Assembly: GCA_035274425.1 (NCBI GenBank)
Contig: DATEOC010000058.1
Span: forward strand, 34,106 to 98,105
Length of the DNA: 64,000 nucleotides
Reading direction: 5' to 3'
Origin: JADMIH01 sp035274425
Lineage (GTDB): Bacteria; Chloroflexota; Chloroflexia; QHBQ01; JADMIH01
In this document: piece after piece, positions 51,735 through 58,976 of the stretch
How positions within the stretch are numbered: the first letter of the stretch is position 1
Layout: each line of letters opens with the position of its first letter
Notes under the pieces: generated by a model
Seen by the model: the letters and a program-made list of their open reading frames with translations, nothing else
What the model was told of the DNA's origin: nothing
Databases searched by the model: none
Translations under genes and position numbers: made by a program

Positions 51735-53165
51735 ATGAATAAAGTACGCTCCAAGATCGCATCTCTCTCCGCTTTAGCGGTTCTGACCCTCTCACTCTCC
51801 CCATTCGCTTACGCCTCCCCAACCCAGGCGAGCACCCAGGCCCCGTCAACGGCGTTGCCCGCATCGATGCCCTTCGCGGACTCGGCTTTCGAGAACGTCT
51901 GGACACGCAACGACTCCCCGGTAGCCTCCAAAACTATTGCCCGCTCGTGGACGTGGGGTCCGGCTCCCCTGGCGTCCGGCCTGGAGTCGTACACTGACGC
52001 TCCTGATGGTTCAAGTATGCGCCTGGTGCAATACTTCGATAAGAGCCGCATGGAGATAAACAATCCCAAGCTCGCGCCGGAGGACAAGTGGTTCGTTACC
52101 AACGGCCTCCTGACGGTGGAGCTTATATCGGGGCAGATGCAGGTTGGCAACACCAAGTTCGAGGGGCGCAAGTCGGCCACCGTCAACATCGCCTCCGACC
52201 TCGATGATCCCAACGCGCCCAATTATGCCTCCTTTGTAGGTGTCTCTAATACATCCCTCGGCCTGCACCCGCAGCCTGACAAGAGCAAAGATGGCTATGC
52301 CACCGGCCGCATAGACCGGGCTGGCGCGGTCAAGGATGACGCCACCAAGAGCAAGCTGCCGGAGGCCAAAATCGTCTACTTCGAGAAGGTCACAGGCCAT
52401 AACATACCGAAGGTCTTCTGGGACTTCCTCAACAGCTCCGGCACGATCCGCACAGGTATGACCACCGCCAACAAGCCTCTCCTCGACCCCTGGGTCTTCG
52501 CTATGGGATTGCCCATATCGGATGCATACTGGGCGAACGTCAAGATAGAGGGCAAGATGCAGGAGGTGCTGATACAGGCCTTCGAGCGCCGCGTGCTGAC
52601 TTACGTAGCGGGCCTCCCCAAGGGGTGGCAGGTGCAGATGGGCAACATCGGGCAGCACTATTTCGAGTGGCGCTACGGCTTGAACGGGGCCGGACCTGAG
52701 AAGAGACCGAAGGCCACGCCCAGCATGCCTATACGTCTAACTATCCCCGCTCTCGGCGTTCAAACTAAGGTCGAATATGTAGGCGTGGATAAAGCTGGAA
52801 ATATGGACATCCCTAAAGACCCTTACAACGTGGCATGGTTCAAGCCCGGCACCATACCCGGCAACCCGGGCAACGCGGTCATGGACGGCCACCTCGACTG
52901 GTATGGGGTCACGCAGGCGGTCTTCTTCCACCTTGACAAGCTGAAGCCAGGGGACAGGGCATACGTGCGCGACGACAAAGGCCGTGACCGTGCCTTCGTG
53001 GTCACAGCTAACACCACCTGCATATACAACAAATGCCCCCTGGTGGACATATATGGAGCATCTAAGTCCACGCGCCTCAACCTGATTACATGCGCCGGCA
53101 CCTTCAACAGGGCCAGCCAGAACTACGATAAGCGCACCGTCGTCTACACCGAAATGGTGCCGTAA
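51735..53165 (+). CDS. Class F-like sortase with N-terminal secreted module
   Basis: About 476 residues. Signal peptide (ALAVLTLSLSPFAYA), then the same 270-residue module as the 18071 gene (LVQYFDKSRMEIN, NIGQHYFEWRYG), then a sortase domain (about 335-476). The catalytic triad is visible: His in MDGHLDW, Cys in LITCAG, Arg in YDKRTVVY. It opens with IRLTIPALGV, typical of class E/F sortases in high-GC bacteria. It may crosslink surface proteins, but no LPxTG substrate was seen in this window. Start uncertain; I take the ATG at 51735 ahead of the signal peptide. Confidence 0.85.
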   Translation: MNKVRSKIASLSALAVLTLSLSPFAYASPTQASTQAPSTALPASMPFADSAFENVWTRNDSPVASKTIARSWTWGPAPLASGLESYTDAPDGSSMRLVQYFDKSRMEINNPKLAPEDKWFVTNGLLTVELISGQMQVGNTKFEGRKSATVNIASDLDDPNAPNYASFVGVSNTSLGLHPQPDKSKDGYATGRIDRAGAVKDDATKSKLPEAKIVYFEKVTGHNIPKVFWDFLNSSGTIRTGMTTANKPLLDPWVFAMGLPISDAYWANVKIEGKMQEVLIQAFERRVLTYVAGLPKGWQVQMGNIGQHYFEWRYGLNGAGPEKRPKATPSMPIRLTIPALGVQTKVEYVGVDKAGNMDIPKDPYNVAWFKPGTIPGNPGNAVMDGHLDWYGVTQAVFFHLDKLKPGDRAYVRDDKGRDRAFVVTANTTCIYNKCPLVDIYGASKSTRLNLITCAGTFNRASQNYDKRTVVYTEMVP

Positions 53166-53187
53166 CGACACATGATTATCTTCGCGG

Positions 53188-53238
53188 AAGGGATAAAGAT
53201 GGAGGTTCGGCGCAGCCGAACCTCCATCTTTATCCCTT
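53188..53238 (+). terminator. Hairpin terminator after the sortase gene
   Basis: Perfect 24-base arms around GCA, beginning 23 bases past the stop; the longest perfect terminator-like stem in the window. Confidence 0.88.
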
Positions 53239-53274
53239 CATTTAAACCATACTGCGGTGGAAGGAGTGAAAAGA

Positions 53275-53667
53275 ATGGAAAGGCAGAACATTGCAACGGG
53301 CACGCCCTGGGAGCCTATAGTGGGCTACTCGCGTGCGGTACGGGTTGGGCAGCATGTCCATGTCTCCGGTACGACGGCTACCGATGCAGATGGCAATGTC
53401 GTGGGTGCGGGCGACCCATATACCCAGGCTGTGCAGACGCTCAAGAATATTGAATCTGCACTTCGCAGGGCTGGAGCTTCCTTGAAGGATGTGGTGCGTA
53501 CCAGGATGTACGTCACCAACATAGCGGACTGGGAGCAGGTGGGTCGAGCGCACGGGGAGTTCTTTGGAGATATACGCCCTGCGACGAGTATGGTGGAAGT
53601 CAGCCGCCTGATCTCTCCTGAGATGCTGGTGGAGATAGAAGCGGATGCTTTTGTGGCTGAGAAATAA
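53275..53667 (+). CDS. RidA-family (YjgF/UK114) protein
   Basis: 130 residues. RidA fold blocks: GYSRAVRVGQHVHVSGTT at the start and the C-terminal ATSMVEVSRLISPEMLVEIE, with Arg (RPATS) and Glu (EIEADAF) near the pocket. Archetypal RidA deaminates reactive enamines/imines; this member belongs to one of the other subgroups, so the exact activity is open. AAGGAG is nine bases before the ATG. Confidence 0.9.
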   Translation: MERQNIATGTPWEPIVGYSRAVRVGQHVHVSGTTATDADGNVVGAGDPYTQAVQTLKNIESALRRAGASLKDVVRTRMYVTNIADWEQVGRAHGEFFGDIRPATSMVEVSRLISPEMLVEIEADAFVAEK

Positions 53668-53680
53668 TCAATTTAACCTA

Positions 53681-53709
53681 TTGACAAGTGCATCTTTTTC
53701 GGGTAAGAT
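53681..53709 (+). promoter_or_regulatory. Sigma-70-type promoter of the ArsR-type regulator gene
   Basis: TTGACA (53681-53686), 17-base spacer, TAAGAT (53704-53709), 110 bases before the ATG at 53820. Confidence 0.75.
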
Positions 53710-53819
53710 GTTGTTCGGTTGGCTAATGTAGGTATTGCGTGGTTGCTTCACCTGCCACCATCTTATACACCCTCTTATTCTCAGCCGTTAGATAAGCTAA
53801 CGAAAAGGAGGAGACTCAC

Positions 53820-54875
53820 ATGCCCGTACTTGTTGCGCCGGACGCCCCATCTTCTGCCCCAACGGTAACATTCCTGGTATCCCCTATCTATGACCTTTTT
53901 ATCTCGCTAGGCACCATGAGCCATCCAGGCGAGCGCCACGAAGCGTGGGCCGGCGAGGTGAAGCGCGATCTCTCGCCACAGATGCGCGAGGAGGCTGATT
54001 ACTTTCACGCCCTCTTCGAGAACCGTCTGGTGGAGCTTGCGGTCGATTACCCGGACCATAGCGATGTCGAGGGCTTCTTCCGCTATCTGGAGACGATGGC
54101 CCCTGAAGACTTCGTCTTTTACGCCACCGGCCGCGTTATGTCCCCCGGCGATATAGCCACGATGTCTTCCCATCCCCTCAGGCTGCTGGCGGCTCTGCAA
54201 AAGTTATACGGTGGTGAGCACCGAATCCACGACCAGGGTTGGAAGCAGGCTTTGCAGTCTCTATCCACAGAAGCCGATTCCACCCGCACGCGCCTCCTGC
54301 GCCTCCTCAGGACCTACTGGCAAAGCATTTACCGCCACCAGGTCAACAACTTCAGGTCCCGATGGGAGGAGAGCGTGCGGGAGCGCACAATGTCCCTCGG
54401 CCCTGACAGGCTCACCGCCGTGCAGGAGCGGTTCCTGGCGAGCCACACCCTACCTCGTGAGTTCCCTGAAGGCTACCCTCTTGAGAAGGTGATATTGGTC
54501 CCTTCCCTCTTCCTGAACATGTCTTCGATGATCATGTACGGCTACGGACAGATGATAATCATCTACGATGCCCTTACCTCGGACGAGCACCGTAACGCGA
54601 TGGCGCACGTGCAGAGGCGTATCGTAGCGGTGGCCCGTGCCCTGGAAGACCCCACGCGCATGACTATCCTGCGCGCCATAGCCAAGGACAAGGAGTATTA
54701 CGGCTCGCGCCTGGCTGCCAAGTGTGGCATAACCCCGTCGTCCATCTCAAGGCACATGCGAGTGCTACGCGACGCCGGTCTCATCAACGAGATCAACCAG
54801 GACAACCGCGTAATGTACGAGCTGAGGAGGGATACGATAGACAAGCTCTGCGATGATCTGCATGAGTACTTGTAG
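53820..54875 (+). CDS. ArsR-type winged-helix regulator with large N-terminal domain
   Basis: 351 residues. The C-terminal 80 are an ArsR-like winged helix: ALEDPTRMTILRAIAKDKEY, then LAAKCGITPSSISRHMRVL as recognition helix. The N-terminal 260 residues (VSPIYDLFISLGTMSHPGER) resemble the N-domain of DUF5937-type regulators and have no visible metal-binding Cys. The target is unknown. GGAGGAG precedes the ATG. Confidence 0.83.
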   Translation: MPVLVAPDAPSSAPTVTFLVSPIYDLFISLGTMSHPGERHEAWAGEVKRDLSPQMREEADYFHALFENRLVELAVDYPDHSDVEGFFRYLETMAPEDFVFYATGRVMSPGDIATMSSHPLRLLAALQKLYGGEHRIHDQGWKQALQSLSTEADSTRTRLLRLLRTYWQSIYRHQVNNFRSRWEESVRERTMSLGPDRLTAVQERFLASHTLPREFPEGYPLEKVILVPSLFLNMSSMIMYGYGQMIIIYDALTSDEHRNAMAHVQRRIVAVARALEDPTRMTILRAIAKDKEYYGSRLAAKCGITPSSISRHMRVLRDAGLINEINQDNRVMYELRRDTIDKLCDDLHEYL

Positions 54876-54889
54876 GGTTTGCTACTCTC

Positions 54890-55180
54890 GTGCCTTACGT
54901 CATTGAGTATGAGGCTGATGCTCAGGATCACTTTCGTAGGCTAACTGCTCGTCAGTAATCGCTCATTTTGGATACTGTCGCCAAGCAACTAGCCCATGAG
55001 CCTAGTGTCGAGACGAAGAACCGTAAGCCGATGCGCCCCAATCCGTTAGCTCCTTGGGAACTGCGGATTGGGGATATTCGTATTTACTATGATATTATGG
55101 AAACAACAGTTGTTGTTCTGGCGATTGGCATAAAGGAACGAAGCAACGTTCGCATCGGAGGGGAGCTAGTAAAGCTATGA
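54890..55180 (+). pseudogene. RelE/ParE-type toxin with in-frame stop
   Basis: The frame from GTG 54890 reads YVIEYEADAQDHFRRLTARQ, then TAA (54956-54958), then SLILDTVAKQL and the RelE core (NPLAPWELRIGDIRIYYDI). The two parts join without shift to give a normal 96-residue toxin interrupted at codon 23. The tail overlaps the antitoxin start by ATGA. A TTG at 54968 could restart translation but would lack the first strand and helix. Confidence 0.85.
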
Positions 55181-55443
55181 AAACAATCAAATTGGAAGAC
55201 GCGACGGCCTCCCTTGCCACTTATGCTCGGGACATTGATGGGGAACCAGTGGTCTTAATAGAGGATGGCAAACCAGTCGCGGCGCTGTTACCTATAGATA
55301 ACGCCGATATGGAAACCGTTAGTCTAAGCACTAATCCGAAGTTCATCGCTATCATTGAGCGTGCAAGGGCTAGATGGAGAGCCGAAGGGGGTATATCTAC
55401 TGAAGAGATGCGTCGCAGACTGGGTTTAGATGAAGCTGATTGA
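55177..55443 (+). CDS. Phd/YefM-like antitoxin 1
   Basis: 88 residues. N-terminal MKTIKLEDATASLATYARD and PVVLIEDGKPVAALLPI are typical of Phd-fold antitoxins; the C-terminal half (GGISTEEMRRRLGLDEAD) would wrap the toxin. Intact, translationally coupled to the broken relE-like gene. Paralogous to the gene at 55639. Confidence 0.85.
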   Translation: MKTIKLEDATASLATYARDIDGEPVVLIEDGKPVAALLPIDNADMETVSLSTNPKFIAIIERARARWRAEGGISTEEMRRRLGLDEAD

Positions 55444-55642
55444 GCGTAAGGCACCAGATGAAAAATACCTCGTGTTGCTTGAAAAGGCCCCACCAGCTAC
55501 GGTGCATATGCTCCTGCATTTAGAGGCGATGATCGAAGTGGCGGAGCCTTTACCTGAAGCTACTTACGTAGGGGCAGAATTTATTGAGGTAGCTGTGACA
55601 CTTACGCCATTAGTTGACATGAGGACGGAAGCACATGCATGA
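55430..55642 (+). CDS. Small hypothetical protein between two antitoxins
   Basis: 70 residues, no family recognised, acidic and hydrophobic (LEKAPPATVHMLLHLEAM). It overlaps the previous gene by 14 bases and the next by 4 (ATGA), so all three are probably translated in series. It occupies the toxin position relative to the second antitoxin, but nothing in it resembles a toxin fold. Confidence 0.5.
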   Translation: MKLIERKAPDEKYLVLLEKAPPATVHMLLHLEAMIEVAEPLPEATYVGAEFIEVAVTLTPLVDMRTEAHA

Positions 55643-55923
55643 AAACTGTAGAGATAGTCCAAATTAACAGTTACCTGCGCGAGTACCTAGAGGATTTGGG
55701 CGAGGTGCCTGCGGCGCTGTTAATAAATGGAGAGCCTGTTGCCGTGCTCATGCCTACCAAAGGTGCAGACCTTGAAACGATCTCTCTGAGCCTAAACCCT
55801 AAATTCCTCAAGATGATGGAAGAATCGTATATTAGTTTGCGCGTGGATAGCGGTATCTCGATGGATGATCTTCGCCAAGAGTTGGGCCTGGCGAAAGACT
55901 GTACTGATAAGCCAGAAATATGA
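55639..55923 (+). CDS. Phd/YefM-like antitoxin 2
   Basis: 94 residues, alignable along its length with antitoxin 1: MKTVEIVQIN, ALLINGEPVAVLMPT, DLETISLSLNPKFL and GISMDDLRQELGL mirror the other gene's blocks. A likely tandem duplicate. No toxin of its own is visible unless the 70-residue ORF is one. Confidence 0.75.
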   Translation: MKTVEIVQINSYLREYLEDLGEVPAALLINGEPVAVLMPTKGADLETISLSLNPKFLKMMEESYISLRVDSGISMDDLRQELGLAKDCTDKPEI

Positions 55924-55930
55924 ATGTGAA

Positions 55931-56149
55931 CTAGAGTACTTCCCACTCCTCTCTACTTATTCCTGATTGCTTCAGTAGCTCCAACAGTAATTCCCTGGCG
56001 ATGTCACCTCTATGCGGGTTGGGAATAACAACGGTAACTATGCCGTTATCCATATACGAGTGCCTACCTCCTGGAAACGGCCCGTGGAAACCTAACTACC
56101 TTAAATAGCGCACCAAATTGCGGCGACTGATAGGGCCGATGGTTGGCAT
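55931..56149 (-). pseudogene. HicA-type toxin with in-frame stop
   Basis: The - strand frame from ATG 56149 reads MPTIGPISRRNLVRYLR, then TAG (56098-56096), then LGFHGPFPGGRHSYM and VTVVIPNPHRGDIARELL to a normal end at SREEWEVL. This is a complete 72-residue HicA-like toxin except for the single stop at codon 18. The catalytic His region (GGRHSYM) is after the stop. It follows hicB by 16 bases. Confidence 0.85.
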
Positions 56150-56165
56150 GATTTGCAGCTTGAGG

Positions 56166-56426
56166 CTATGAACTGGTCAGGTCTATGCCATCTACAGTAG
56201 GAATTGGGCGCTGCCAAGCCAGGCGCAACTGTAGCCATCCATCCAGTACCGACGCAAGCTCCCGCTCACACGCTTCACGTGTAGGTTCGTTGGCGTACAC
56301 GCCCTGTATGCCAGGTATCTCGCCGTATATAGTGCTATCGCCCAGTGTCTTGTAGATAGCATGACTCATGGCGGCATTTATGTAAGCTGCCGTGCGCCAG
56401 TCCTTCTGAGATGCCGTCGTCGCCAT
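56166..56426 (-). CDS. HicB-family antitoxin
   Basis: 86 residues. Blocks INAAMSHAIYKTL, STIYGEIPGIQGVYANEPT and CERELASVLDGWLQLRL are the classic HicB pseudo-RNase-H fold. PIPTVDGIDL closes it. Intact; its cognate HicA is interrupted. No separate DNA-binding tail is visible. Confidence 0.88.
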   Translation of the reverse strand: MATTASQKDWRTAAYINAAMSHAIYKTLGDSTIYGEIPGIQGVYANEPTREACERELASVLDGWLQLRLAWQRPIPTVDGIDLTSS

Positions 56427-56453
56427 AGAACCGCTCGCGTTTCGCTAAAGAGG

Positions 56454-57800
56454 CTACGCGCTTTCTTCCAACTCTCCCGTGTCTTTCCTATCATCCTTGG
56501 CAGGGGAGGCCAGGCCGCGCTTGGTGGGGGTGTCGCGGTCGTAGGGGCGGTCGTTGCGGGTGATGAGCATGGGAGGGCGCTTCCCCTCGATGGCGTCGCG
56601 CGTGATGATGCATTTGCCGACGCTCGCCTGGGAGGGGATGTCGTACATCACGTCCAGCAGCGTCTCCTCGATGATAGTGCGGAGGCCGCGAGCGCCAGTC
56701 TTCTGCTTGAGCGCTTTGTCGGCGGCGGCTTCCAGGGCGTCATCTGTGAAGGTAAGCTCCACCTGGTCCTGTGCGAGGAGCTTCTGGTACTGCTTGACGA
56801 TGGCGTTCTTCGGCTCGGTAAGTATCTTCACCAGCGCCTTCTGGTCCAACGACTCGAGGGCCACGATGATGGGGAGGCGGCCCACAAACTCAGGGATGAG
56901 GCCGTATTTGAGCAGGTCTTCAGGGATTACTTTGGAGAGAAGAGCGGCGGACTGCTTGGCGCGCTCCACCGGGTCATTGGAGCGGGTAAAGCCTATCGTG
57001 TTGCCTGTGCCTATGCGCTTGGCGATAATCTCGTCCAGGCCCTCGAACGCGCCCCCGCATATAAAGAGGATATGGGAGGTGTCCACCTGGATGAAGTCCT
57101 GGTGGGGGTGCTTACGCCCCGACTGTGGGGGCACGTTGGCTACCGTACCCTCCACTATCTTCAGTAGCGCCTGCTGCACACCCTCGCCTGACACGTCGCG
57201 TGTGATGGAGGGGTTGTCGCTCTTGCGGGCGATCTTGTCTATCTCGTCTACGTAGACGATGCCCTTCTCGGCACGAGGAATGTCGAGGTCGGCGGCCTGT
57301 AGGAGGCGAAGTAGGATATTCTCTACGTCCTCACCTACGTAGCCCGCCTCGGTGAGGGCGGTGGCGTCGGCGATTGAGAATGGTACGTCGAGGATTTTAG
57401 CCAGGGTCTGAGCCAGCAAGGTCTTGCCGCAGCCGGTCGGTCCCAGTAAGAGGATGTTGCTCTTTTGCAGCTCTACGTCGTCATTCTTGCTGCCCGCTAC
57501 CACGCGCTTGTAGTGGTTATAAACGGCTACCGCTAACACTTTCTTGGCGCGGTCCTGGCCGATTACGTATTGATCGAGCAACTCGGAGATGCGGCGCGGC
57601 TTCGGTATCTGGCGTCCCAGGTTGAACTCGGACTTGGGGGCGCTTTCTACCTCTTCGTCCAGTATCTCCCGGCAAAGCTCGATACACTCGTCGCAGATGT
57701 AGACGGCCCCCGGCCCCGCTATGAGGCGGCGAACGTCTTCCTGGGTCTTGCCACAAAAAGAGCACCGATACTGGGGCTTACCGCTACGCGGGTTTGCCAT
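56454..57800 (-). CDS. clpX: ATP-dependent protease ATPase subunit ClpX
   Basis: Unfolds and feeds proteins to ClpP. 448 residues: N-terminal zinc domain (CSFCGKTQ and CDECIELC), Walker A GPTGCGKT, Walker B IVYVDEIDKI, and sensor/pore blocks (SGRKHPHQDF). GGAGG is six bases before the ATG. It lies 100 bases after clpP on the - strand, separated by an AATTCAAAATT-type repeat. Confidence 0.96.
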   Translation of the reverse strand: MANPRSGKPQYRCSFCGKTQEDVRRLIAGPGAVYICDECIELCREILDEEVESAPKSEFNLGRQIPKPRRISELLDQYVIGQDRAKKVLAVAVYNHYKRVVAGSKNDDVELQKSNILLLGPTGCGKTLLAQTLAKILDVPFSIADATALTEAGYVGEDVENILLRLLQAADLDIPRAEKGIVYVDEIDKIARKSDNPSITRDVSGEGVQQALLKIVEGTVANVPPQSGRKHPHQDFIQVDTSHILFICGGAFEGLDEIIAKRIGTGNTIGFTRSNDPVERAKQSAALLSKVIPEDLLKYGLIPEFVGRLPIIVALESLDQKALVKILTEPKNAIVKQYQKLLAQDQVELTFTDDALEAAADKALKQKTGARGLRTIIEETLLDVMYDIPSQASVGKCIITRDAIEGKRPPMLITRNDRPYDRDTPTKRGLASPAKDDRKDTGELEESA

Positions 57801-57813
57801 GCGTCTCCCTCCG

Positions 57814-57899
57814 AAGATGAATTTTGAATTCTCAATTTTGAATTTCGAATTCTTGAACTACGACCGTAATTCAAAATTGAGAATTCAAAATTCAAAATC
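57814..57899. repeat. AATTCAAAATTGAGAATTC-type inverted repeat between clpP and clpX
   Basis: Two inverted tracts of GAATTTTGAATTCTC / GAGAATTCAAAATTC with a 20-base centre, AT-rich in contrast to the flanking genes. May form a hairpin between the two coding regions. Confidence 0.8.
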
Positions 57900-57900
57900 C

Positions 57901-58623
57901 CTATTTGAGCGCGCCTGCGATGAGCGTATCAGCGACGCCGTTTGATTTCTCGTTGCCTGCTATCGCGTGGGCGGTCTCAATTACCTGGTCTACGATACCA
58001 TATTCCACAGCCTGGTATGCGTCCATATACACATCGCGGTCGAAGTCGTGGGAAATTTTCTCCACCGTCTGGCCGGTGTGGTTGGACATGATGGTGCGGA
58101 CCTTCGACTGGAGGCGCAGAAGCTCGCGTATCGCGATCTCTACATCGGGGGCTGCAGCGTAGCCCGTACCACCCTGGGCAGGGTGCATATGTATAGTCGC
58201 ATTGGGGAGAGCGTACCGCTTTCCCTTGGTGCCCGCACAGAGGAGGAGCGTGCCCATCGAGGCGGCTATGCCGACGCAAAGGGTAGTGATGTCGGGGCGG
58301 ACGAACTGCATCGTGTCATAGATGGCGAGTCCGGCTGTGACCACGCCGCCGGGGCAGTGGATGTACATCTGGATGTCGCGCTCCGGGTCTTCGTGCTCCA
58401 AGAAGAGGAGCTGGGCAACGATGGCGTTGGCTACCTGGTCATCTATGGGGGTGCCCAGGAAGATGATGCGGTCCCGCAGGAGGCGGGAGTAGATATCATA
58501 TACGCGCTCTCCCCGGTTGCTGCTCTCGACTACGTACGGTATGACGGCCTGGGGCAGCGAGTTGTGTGTGGGCGGTGGGACGAACGAAGAGTTAGGCGTC
58601 CACAGCGGGTGATTAGTGTTCAT
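57901..58623 (-). CDS. clpP: ATP-dependent Clp protease proteolytic subunit
   Basis: 240 residues, longer than the usual 195-210 because of an extra 30-residue N-terminus (MNTNHPLWTP...). Catalytic Ser in GIAASMGTLLL, His in TIHMHPAQGG, Asp in SHDFDRDVYM. Forms the degradation chamber capped by ClpX. GAGGAG precedes the ATG. The N-terminal extension probably acts as a propeptide. Confidence 0.95.
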   Translation of the reverse strand: MNTNHPLWTPNSSFVPPPTHNSLPQAVIPYVVESSNRGERVYDIYSRLLRDRIIFLGTPIDDQVANAIVAQLLFLEHEDPERDIQMYIHCPGGVVTAGLAIYDTMQFVRPDITTLCVGIAASMGTLLLCAGTKGKRYALPNATIHMHPAQGGTGYAAAPDVEIAIRELLRLQSKVRTIMSNHTGQTVEKISHDFDRDVYMDAYQAVEYGIVDQVIETAHAIAGNEKSNGVADTLIAGALK

Positions 58624-58976
58624 TTCTGTTTCTCCTCTATGTGGCTATTATACATAATGTTATTCCCACGCACTAGTGTTTTCCCCAATGAATTTTGAAG
58701 ATTGGGCGAAAATGTTTGAAACGTGATGTGTAAGGGTGGCGGTTAGGGTATGAGCTAGGTGATGTGTGCTATCCTATCCAGTTGTTGATCCTCTGTGCGC
58801 GGGATGGTTATGTAGAAATTATAACATTAATCGGCTAATGTCCTGCGATGTACGGATGGTCTCAAGCGGACGCACTAAACCGAGTAGGGTCAGCGTGTGA
58901 TGCAACCCAAGAGTAGTTACCTCGTTGTAGGAGTGCAGCTACAATACCTTGAAAGGGGCTGCAAAGGGGCAACTTA
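58624..58976. other. Gene-free region between divergent clpP and a secreted protein gene
   Basis: Must hold promoters for both directions, but no confident hexamer pair was seen. A GTGATGTG-type repeat fragment lies at 58714-58727. No ORF with family resemblance. Confidence 0.5.

Noticed and set aside
54956..56098. Stop-codon recoding in the relE- and hicA-like genes
   Set aside because: One stop is TAA and the other TAG, with no stem-loop seen after either, and no other gene here uses in-frame stops; decay is simpler.
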